Of a DNA stretch of 64,000 bases, positions 58,132 to 64,000 are shown piece after piece (position 1 is the first letter of the stretch; each line of letters begins with the position of its first letter). Both the position numbers and the translations under genes were made by a program. The stretch is from Erythrobacter tepidarius (lineage in GTDB: Bacteria > Pseudomonadota > Alphaproteobacteria > Sphingomonadales > Sphingomonadaceae): positions 62,001 through 126,000 of the forward strand of contig NZ_MUYJ01000010.1 in NCBI RefSeq assembly GCF_002155695.1, in the 5' to 3' direction. The notes below the pieces were generated by a model. The model saw only the letters and a list, made by a program, of their open reading frames with translations, was not told the DNA's origin and did no database searches.

Positions 58132-59364
58132 ATGTACAACCTTCTCAATGATCTGAGCATCATCGAAGTCTCGAGCTTCGTCGCCTCGCCCACCGCCGGC
58201 CTTTATTGCGCGCAGCTGGGGGCGGAGGTGATCCGGGTCGATCACAAGGCGGGCGGGCTCGATTACAAGCGCTACATGCTCACCCGCGAGGGGCGGAGCC
58301 TGTCGTGGGAAAATCTCAACCGCGCCAAGAAGTCGGTCGCGCTCGATCTGCAATCTCCCGAGGGGCGCGAGCTGCTGGTCGAACTGGCGAGCGCGGTTGG
58401 CCAGTGCATCACCAACCTGCCCGAACAAAGCTTCCTCAGCCATGCGGCGATGGCCGCAAGGCGCGCGGACATGATTTCCCTGCGGATCATGGGCTGGCAT
58501 GACGGGCGCCAGGCGATGGACTTCACCGTCAACGCCGCGGTCGGCTACCCGTTGATGTGCGGGCCTGAGGAGTGGGATCCGGCCACGGCTCCGCCGGTCA
58601 ACCAGGTGCTGCCTGCGTGGGACTTCATCACCGGAGCCTATGGCGCCTTCGCCATGCTCGCCGCGCTTCACCACCGCAGCCGCACCGGCGAGGGCAGCGA
58701 GGTGCGCCTGCCGCTCGGCGATGTCGCGATCGGCACGCTCGCCAATTCGGGGACGATGGCGGAGATGCTCTATCGCGGGGCCGACCGTGAGCGGCTCGGC
58801 AATGCGATCTGGGGAGCGTTCGGGCGCGATTTCCGCGCGAAGGACGGCAAGCGCTTCATGGTCGCCGCGCTCACGCCCAAGCAGTGGAGCGGGCTGGTGA
58901 AAGCCTTTGGGATCGCCGCGCCCATGGCCGCATTGGAAGCCGAACTCGGCGTGCGTTTCGCCGATGGCGACACCCCGCGCTTCCAGCACCGCGCGCGGCT
59001 GTTCGCGCTGTTCCAGAGCGCGGCGGAGACGATGGATTATGCCACGCTCGAAGCGCGCATGACCGCCGAGGGCTGCACCTTCGAGCGCTATCGCACCGCC
59101 CATGAGGCCGCAACCGACCCGGCGCTGGTGGCGGAGAACCCGCTGTTCGGCCCCTCGCCCGCCAACCCTTCCGGCTTCGCCTATCCCGCCACCCGCAGCT
59201 TCGCCAACTTCCCGGGCCGCGAAGTCGGCGACCCCCGACCAGCCCCCTATCTCGGCGAGCATTCCGAGGAAGTGCTGGCCGACAAGCTCGGCCTGTCTTC
59301 CGGTGCGATCGGCAAGCTGGTCGATGCCGGAACGGTGGCGCTCTCTGACAAGGACAGGACATGA
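58132..59364 (+). CDS. Family III CoA-transferase (CaiB/BaiF)
   Basis: The 410-residue protein shows the family pattern: IIEVSSFVASPTAGLYCAQLGAEVIRVDH, KKSVALDLQSPEGRELL and FHHRSRTGEGSEVRL-like (ALHHRSRTGEGSEVRL). It transfers CoA between organic acids through an Asp-linked intermediate. The catalytic Asp would lie near residue 150 but is not pinned here. Gene neighbours suggest it activates a carboxylic acid for the adjoining oxidation pathway. Stop overlaps the thiolase start. Confidence 0.9.
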   Translation: MYNLLNDLSIIEVSSFVASPTAGLYCAQLGAEVIRVDHKAGGLDYKRYMLTREGRSLSWENLNRAKKSVALDLQSPEGRELLVELASAVGQCITNLPEQSFLSHAAMAARRADMISLRIMGWHDGRQAMDFTVNAAVGYPLMCGPEEWDPATAPPVNQVLPAWDFITGAYGAFAMLAALHHRSRTGEGSEVRLPLGDVAIGTLANSGTMAEMLYRGADRERLGNAIWGAFGRDFRAKDGKRFMVAALTPKQWSGLVKAFGIAAPMAALEAELGVRFADGDTPRFQHRARLFALFQSAAETMDYATLEARMTAEGCTFERYRTAHEAATDPALVAENPLFGPSPANPSGFAYPATRSFANFPGREVGDPRPAPYLGEHSEEVLADKLGLSSGAIGKLVDAGTVALSDKDRT

Positions 59365-60602
59365 CCAGACGCTCAGAATCCCGCAGGGTCGCGATCTGCA
59401 CCCCGCTTCGCACCCCGGTGGGCAAGTTTCTCGGCGGGCTTTCCAGCCTCAACGCCGGACAACTCGGCGCGGTTATCCTCAAGGCGCTGATCGCGCGCAG
59501 CGGGATCGATCCGGCGCGGGTCGATGATGTCGTCTTCTCCCAAGGCTACGGCAATGGCGAAGCGCCCGCGATCGGCCACTGGAGCTGGCTGGCGGCGGGG
59601 CTGCCGATCGAGGTGCCCGGCTTCCAGCTCGACCGGCGCTGCGGTTCGGGCGTGCAGGCGGTGGCGACTGCGGCGATGATGGTCGAAACCGGGATGGCCG
59701 ATGTCGTGGTCGCGGGCGGGGTGGAATCCATGTCGAACGTCGAGCACTACACCCTCGCCGCGCGCGGTGGTGTGCGCATGGGGGACATGGTGCTGCATGA
59801 CCGCCTGTCGCGCGGGCGGGTGATGAGCCAGCCGGTCGAACGCTTCGGGGTGATCACCGGCATGATCGAGACCGCCGAAAATCTCGCCAAGGATTACGGC
59901 ATCACCCGCGAGGAGGCCGATGCCTACGCGGTGCGATCGCACCAGAATGCAGCGCGGGCCTGGGCGGAAGGCAAGTTCGCCGAGCAGCTCGTCCCCGTCA
60001 CGATTCCGAGCCGCAAGGGCGATTCGCAAGTTTTCGACCATGACGAGGGCTACCGCGCCGACGCTTCGATGGAGACGCTCGGCAAGCTCGTGCCCATCGA
60101 CCTCAAGCGCGATCCGCAAGCCATCGTCACCGCCGGCAATGCCAGCCAGCAGAACGACGCGGCGGCCGCGTGCCTGGTGGTGGCCGAGGACAAGCTGGAG
60201 GAACTGGGCCTTGAGCCGATGCTATGGTTTGGTGGCTGGGCGGCGGCGGGATGCGATCCTTCGCGCATGGGGATCGGCCCGGTGCCTGCGGTCGAACGCC
60301 TGTTCGAGCGGCGCGGATATTCGTGGGACGATATCGGCCTCGTCGAGCTCAACGAGGCCTTCGCCCCGCAGGTGCTCGCGGTGCTCAAGGGATGGGGCTG
60401 GAGCGCGGACGACAGCCGCCGCGCAATTCTCAATGTCAACGGCTCCGGCATCAGCCTTGGCCACCCCATCGGCGCGACCGGCGGGCGCATTCTCGCCGAC
60501 ATGGCTTACGAGATGCATCGGCGCGACGTGCGCTATGGCCTTGAAACAATGTGCATCGGCGGCGGCCAAGGCATCGCCGCAGTGTTCGAGCTGGCCAAGT
60601 GA
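59361..60602 (+). CDS. Acetyl-CoA C-acetyltransferase (thiolase)
   Basis: The 413-residue thiolase has the full active site: C94 in [11 protein letters not shown] (acyl acceptor), H368 in GHPIGATG, and C398 in MCIGGGQG. It would cleave or form acetoacetyl-type CoA esters. Slightly longer than common AtoB-type enzymes, through a segment with [11 protein letters not shown] (about 155). It overlaps the CoA-transferase gene by four bases and the hydratase gene by four. Confidence 0.93.
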   Translation: MTRRSESRRVAICTPLRTPVGKFLGGLSSLNAGQLGAVILKALIARSGIDPARVDDVVFSQGYGNGEAPAIGHWSWLAAGLPIEVPGFQLDRRCGSGVQAVATAAMMVETGMADVVVAGGVESMSNVEHYTLAARGGVRMGDMVLHDRLSRGRVMSQPVERFGVITGMIETAENLAKDYGITREEADAYAVRSHQNAARAWAEGKFAEQLVPVTIPSRKGDSQVFDHDEGYRADASMETLGKLVPIDLKRDPQAIVTAGNASQQNDAAAACLVVAEDKLEELGLEPMLWFGGWAAAGCDPSRMGIGPVPAVERLFERRGYSWDDIGLVELNEAFAPQVLAVLKGWGWSADDSRRAILNVNGSGISLGHPIGATGGRILADMAYEMHRRDVRYGLETMCIGGGQGIAAVFELAK

Positions 60603-61462
60603 CGAACAGCGCCATGGTTTACCAGGCCTGGATTGGCCGCGAGGCCCGCGCAAAGGACCGGCTCGACGAGGGGCTGGCGACGCGCTGGCTCGCCACGTTC
60701 GACCTGCCCCGCCCGCACCCGGCGATCATGCCACAGGGCATCCACTTCGCGCTCTGCACCCCCGAAGCCCCGACCGCCGCGCTGGGCGAGGATGGTCACC
60801 CGGCGCGCGATGACAGCCCCGACAGCTTCCTGCCGCCCTTCCCGATGCCGCGCCGGATGTGGGCTTCCTCGAAGATCGCCTTTTACGCCCCGATCACCAT
60901 CGGAGCGGCGGTGGAGCGCACCAGCCGGGTCGCCTCGGTCAGCGAGAAGGAAGGCGGATCGGGTCGCCTCGCCTTCGTCGATGTCGAGCACGTGACCCAC
61001 GCCAACGGCAGCGTTGCGGTGATCGAGACCCAGACGCTGGTTTACCGCGAGGCGGCCGCGCCCGATGCGCCGCTCAGCCCGCCACCGCCGGGTGAGAGCC
61101 GGTTTTCGCCCCAAGGCTGGGACGCGCACCGTGCGATCACGCCGGATACGCGGCTGCTGTTCCGCTACTCGGCTTTGACCTTCAACACCCACCGCATCCA
61201 CTACGATGCGCCCTATGCAGGCGAGGTGGAGCGTTATCGCGGGCTGGTGGTGCATGGCCCGCTCACCGCGAGCCTGCTCTTGCAACTGGCGGCAAGCGAA
61301 CTGGGCGAGAACCGGCTGCGCACGTTCCAGTTCCGGGGCCTTTCCCCCGCTATCGCGGGCGAGCCGCTGCATCTGGTGATGCGCAAGGGCGGGGCGGGCT
61401 ACGAACTTGCAGCTTTTGCCGATGATGGCCGACAAGTGACTGCGGCGAGCGCGAGCGTTTAG
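60599..61462 (+). CDS. MaoC-like / HTD2-type hydroxyacyl-CoA dehydratase
   Basis: The 287-residue protein has two hotdog domains. The N-terminal one is FAS1-like dehydratase type (about 20-140, RRMWASSKIAFYAPITIG). The C-terminal MaoC-like one has RYSALTFNTHRIHYDAPYA (about 193-211), which holds the His of the hydratase motif. Similar proteins hydrate mesaconyl- or other enoyl-CoA esters. The GTG start overlaps the thiolase stop (GTGA); an ATG five codons later is an alternative. Confidence 0.83.
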   Translation: MTNSAMVYQAWIGREARAKDRLDEGLATRWLATFDLPRPHPAIMPQGIHFALCTPEAPTAALGEDGHPARDDSPDSFLPPFPMPRRMWASSKIAFYAPITIGAAVERTSRVASVSEKEGGSGRLAFVDVEHVTHANGSVAVIETQTLVYREAAAPDAPLSPPPPGESRFSPQGWDAHRAITPDTRLLFRYSALTFNTHRIHYDAPYAGEVERYRGLVVHGPLTASLLLQLAASELGENRLRTFQFRGLSPAIAGEPLHLVMRKGGAGYELAAFADDGRQVTAASASV

Positions 61463-62250
61463 CTCTCGGTCCAATCGGGGATCGGCTTTAGCACCTTGTA
61501 CCTTTCCTTTGCAGGCTTGCGGCCCAGATCGGGGAAATCGATCTTGTCCGGCTCGGCGTGGGTATCGGGAATGCGGCTGAGCAGATCGCGCACCAGCGTC
61601 AGTCGGCCGCGCCGCTGGTCGTTGAAATCGACGATGGTCCAGGGCGCGTGCTGGGTGTGCGTGGCCTTGAGCATCGCTTCGCGCGCCTTGGTGTAATCGT
61701 CATATTTCGCGCGTGCGGCAAGATCGATCGGGGAAAGTTTCCAGCGCTTGAGCGGATCCTCCAGCCGTTCGCGCAGGCGTGCTTCCTGCTGTGCCTGATC
61801 GGCGGCAAGCCAGTATTTGAACAGCAGGATGCCGTCATCCACCAGCAGCTTCTCGAAGGTCGGCACGGCCTTCAGGAAAGCCTCGACCTGGCGTTCGCTC
61901 GCATAGCCCATCACCTTCTCGACACCCGCGCGGTTGTACCATGATCGGTCGAACAGCACGATTTCCCCGGCGGTCGGCAGGTGGGCAACGTAGCGCTGGA
62001 AATACCATTGCCCCATCTCCGCCTCGGTCGGCTTGGAGAGCGCCACGGTGCGGCATTGGCGCGGGTTGAGCTTCTCGCGCACCGCGCTTATCGCGCCGCC
62101 CTTGCCCGCGGTGTCGCGCCCTTCGAACAGCACCACGATCCGTGCCCCCGTGGCCTTGACCCAGCGCGCCATGCTGACCAGCTCCAGCGTCAGCGGCTTC
62201 AGCGCCTCCTCGTATGCCTCGCGCTTCATTCCCACCGGCATCTCCTGCAT
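61459..62250 (-). CDS. ppk2: Polyphosphate kinase 2 (PPK2 family)
   Basis: The 263-residue enzyme would transfer phosphate between polyphosphate and nucleoside phosphates. It has Walker A in LFEGRDTAGKGGAIS (about 45-60) and Walker B in VLFDRSWYNRAGVE (about 105-118). The lid contains KYWLAADQAQQEARLRER. The size (one PPK2 domain) fits class I. Three possible Met starts lie within 22 bases; 62250 is used. Divergent from phhA with only 39 bases between the starts. Its stop overlaps the hydratase stop in convergent orientation. Confidence 0.9.
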   Translation of the reverse strand: MQEMPVGMKREAYEEALKPLTLELVSMARWVKATGARIVVLFEGRDTAGKGGAISAVREKLNPRQCRTVALSKPTEAEMGQWYFQRYVAHLPTAGEIVLFDRSWYNRAGVEKVMGYASERQVEAFLKAVPTFEKLLVDDGILLFKYWLAADQAQQEARLRERLEDPLKRWKLSPIDLAARAKYDDYTKAREAMLKATHTQHAPWTIVDFNDQRRGRLTLVRDLLSRIPDTHAEPDKIDFPDLGRKPAKERYKVLKPIPDWTES

Positions 62251-62289
62251 TTGTGCTGGCGGCGCGAAAGTAGTATCATCTGCAACGAC

Positions 62290-63228
62290 ATGGTCACGCT
62301 CGCAGACCCCCAGCCCGACTTCACCACCCTGCCAGAGATGACGGCGGATGTCTTTACCGCACCGCTGGTGCGCCCGGCACACGTAGGCGAGGACTGGCTG
62401 GAGCCGAAGCAGGCCGACTATTCGGCCGAGGAACATGCCATCTGGAACGATCTGTTTGCGCGTCAGATGGAGGTGTTGCCCGGGCGGGCGTGCTCTGCCT
62501 TCATGGCCGGGCTGGACAAGCTCGATCTGGGGCGCGGGGGCATTCCCGAATTCGGTGCTTTGTCGGAGGAACTCGGCGCGCTGACCGGCTGGAGCGTGGT
62601 GCCGGTGCCGATGCTGATCCCTGATCACGTGTTCTTCTGGCACTTGGCCAACCGGCGCTTTCCCGCGGGGAACTTCATCCGCACGCGCGAGAGCTTCGAC
62701 TATATCGAGGAGCCAGACGTGTTCCACGATGTCTTCGGCCATGTGCCGATGCTGACCGATCCGGTCTATGCCGACTACATGCAGGAATATGGCCGCGCCG
62801 GGTGGAAAGCGATGCGCTACAACCGGCTCAAGGCGCTCGGCGCGCTCTACTGGTACACGGTCGAATTCGGGCTGATTGAGGAAGCCGGGGGCATCCGTGC
62901 CTATGGCGCGGGGATCCTTTCAGGTCCGACCGAAGCGCGCTTCGCGGTCGAGGCGCAGAGCCCCAACCGCATCATGCTCAATGTCGACCGGGTGATGCGC
63001 ACCGACTATGTGATCAGCGATCTGCAACCAACCTATTTCGTCATCGAGAGCTTCGCCGACCTTTACCGCCAGACGGTGGAGCGCGATTTCGACCGACTTT
63101 ACCGCAGCCTGCCGGCCGGCTTCACCTATGCCAATTCGGCGGTGATCGACGTCGACAATGTGTTGCACCGCGGCACGCAGGAATATCACCTGCGCGGCGG
63201 TCGCGGCAGCGGAGCGGTTCCGGTTTAG
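62290..63228 (+). CDS. phhA: Phenylalanine 4-monooxygenase
   Basis: The 312-residue enzyme makes tyrosine from phenylalanine using tetrahydropterin and oxygen. The iron ligands are present: H146 and H151 in DVFHDVFGHVPML, E192 in YTVEFGL. VVPVPMLIPDHVFFWHLANRRFP and YWYTVEFGLIEEAGGIRAYG are family signatures. There is no ACT regulatory domain, as in other bacterial forms. The ATG at 62290 is chosen from the family N-terminus; upstream in-frame codons lie in the ppk2 gene region. Confidence 0.93.
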   Translation: MVTLADPQPDFTTLPEMTADVFTAPLVRPAHVGEDWLEPKQADYSAEEHAIWNDLFARQMEVLPGRACSAFMAGLDKLDLGRGGIPEFGALSEELGALTGWSVVPVPMLIPDHVFFWHLANRRFPAGNFIRTRESFDYIEEPDVFHDVFGHVPMLTDPVYADYMQEYGRAGWKAMRYNRLKALGALYWYTVEFGLIEEAGGIRAYGAGILSGPTEARFAVEAQSPNRIMLNVDRVMRTDYVISDLQPTYFVIESFADLYRQTVERDFDRLYRSLPAGFTYANSAVIDVDNVLHRGTQEYHLRGGRGSGAVPV

Positions 63229-63340
63229 CCCGTCGATCCCGCAGGCCCCGCAAGTCCGAAAGGCCGCCCGAGCTTTTGCGCGCAAAGCCAAGGCGCAAAG
63301 ATGTCAGCCTTCCGGCGCTCGTGGGCGCAGCCAAGCAGGT

Positions 63341-63616
63341 CTAGGCCCGCGCCTTGCGCCGGATGATGGCGTGGTAGAGCACCAGCGCGACGAGGCAGGA
63401 TACCAGCGCAACGCCGAGGCCAAGGAACGACAGGCTGCCGATCATCGTCCCGCCATTGGCCAGCCCACCGGCAACCACCGAGACCGCAAGGCCCAGCGCG
63501 ATCTGGCGCAAGATCGCACCCGGCGCTTCGGTCCGGGCGAGGATCGAGGCCAGCCAGCCCATGGTCGCCCCCAACACGATCAGCACCAGCATCGCCATTG
63601 TCTCTGCAATCTCCAC
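63341..63616 (-). CDS. Small membrane protein (transglycosylase-associated-like)
   Basis: The 91-residue protein has three hydrophobic segments (about 6-22, 36-54 and 60-85) and the turn pattern ATMGWLASILART, like the YeaQ/YmgE/GlsB family of small stress membrane proteins. The match is loose, and the role is unknown. The gap of about 110 bases to phhA contains no gene. Confidence 0.6.
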   Translation of the reverse strand: MEIAETMAMLVLIVLGATMGWLASILARTEAPGAILRQIALGLAVSVVAGGLANGGTMIGSLSFLGLGVALVSCLVALVLYHAIIRRKARA

Positions 63617-63696
63617 GAAATACCGGCGCGCTAGAATCGGGCCGGTCCGACTCTCAAACCGGCCAGCTGCCGGGTGGTTCCGGCAAAAGCGCGCTC

Positions 63697-64000
63697 CTAT
63701 TGCAGCCAGAGCCAGGCCAGGCCGCCGGCACCGATCACGATGCGGTACCAGGCGAAGGGGGCAAAGCCGATGCGGGTGATGATCGTCACGAACAGTTTGA
63801 CCACCACCAGCGCGGTGACGAAGCTGATCGCCGAGCCGATCGCGATCAGCTCGAAATCGCGCCCGGTCAGATCGGAACCATATTTGGCCAACTGATAGAC
63901 GGTTGCGCCGCTGAGCGTCGGAACCGCAAGGAAGAAGCTGAATTCAGCGGCCGTCTTGCGATCCACCCCGAAGGCCATCGCGCCCAGGATCGTCGCACCC
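63697..64000 (-). CDS. uppP: Undecaprenyl-diphosphatase UppP, C-terminal part (runs off the window)
   Basis: The frame is open to the right edge, giving the last 100 residues: GATILGAMAFGVDRKTAAEF, then FSFFLAVPTL and membrane segments to WLWLQ. GATILG and DRKTAAEFSFFLAVP are the conserved second active-site region of BacA/UppP. It recycles undecaprenyl diphosphate for wall synthesis. The N-terminal half with the first catalytic motif is outside the window. Confidence 0.9.
   Translation of the reverse strand, partial: GATILGAMAFGVDRKTAAEFSFFLAVPTLSGATVYQLAKYGSDLTGRDFELIAIGSAISFVTALVVVKLFVTIITRIGFAPFAWYRIVIGAGGLAWLWLQ

Noticed and set aside
1..64000. CRISPR array, tRNA or rRNA genes
   Set aside because: No regularly spaced direct repeats with unique spacers were seen (the 35-bp units at 53069 have near-identical spacers), and no tRNA or rRNA signatures were noticed.

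Overview
The window is GC-rich alphaproteobacterial DNA. The gene set (FtsK, TonB-dependent receptor, PstS, PhhA, PPK2, fused PabB-PabC, LolA next to an exonuclease III gene) suggests Sphingomonadales, probably an Erythrobacter/Porphyrobacter-like member of Erythrobacteraceae. That placement is inference from gene content; no rRNA or tRNA gene is present to test it.

Bases 1 to about 30,100 are most of a transposable (Mu-type) prophage. Its left end lies outside the window and its right end lies just upstream of ftsK. Replication genes come first: a DDE transposase (MuA-like), an AAA+ target-selection ATPase (MuB-like), GemA and a Mor/C-family activator. A lysis block follows (GH24 endolysin, Rz with embedded Rz1, possible holin), then Mu-type packaging genes (DUF2730, DUF3486, gp28-like terminase). 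The virion genes are not those of Mu. They comprise an HK97-type portal fused to a Mu F domain, an HK97-type protease and capsid, head-tail connectors, a tail tube, tail chaperones in two frames, a tape measure, and GTA/lambda-like distal tail genes ending in a 1644-residue central tail protein. The phage is therefore a Mu replicon with a siphovirus particle. The right end carries accessory genes: a Gam homologue (normally early in Mu), a D12 adenine methylase where Mu has mom, a frameshifted remnant and an interrupted ORF. A secreted-type nuclease gene is the only phage gene on the minus strand.

Bases 30,198 to 64,000 are ordinary chromosome: ftsK; a TonB receptor; two membrane-protein genes; pstS with a clear PHO box; a diguanylate cyclase; thioesterase/S9 peptidase; aminopeptidase P; VOC and cupin proteins; a HerA-like ATPase; pabBC-rluA-arfB; rpmG; lolA; a probable structured RNA with a strong terminator; alkaline phosphatase; xth-ribA; a beta-helix protein; two small lipoproteins; an acyl-CoA catabolic cluster (dehydrogenase, CoA-transferase, thiolase, hydratase); ppk2; phhA; and a partial uppP.

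The most unusual signals are these. (1) A family of small hairpins, each with a 16-nt loop resembling ACCGCTTCGCTGCTTG between arms that differ in sequence but still pair, occurs at four phage sites and in a three-unit host array. One phage copy splits a gene junction and is flanked by a 13-bp duplication of the tape-measure start. (2) A 21-bp block containing a perfect palindrome lies upstream of both the lysis and capsid genes, a candidate operator for the Mor-like activator. (3) The central tail protein has a nested A-B-C-B-A duplication.
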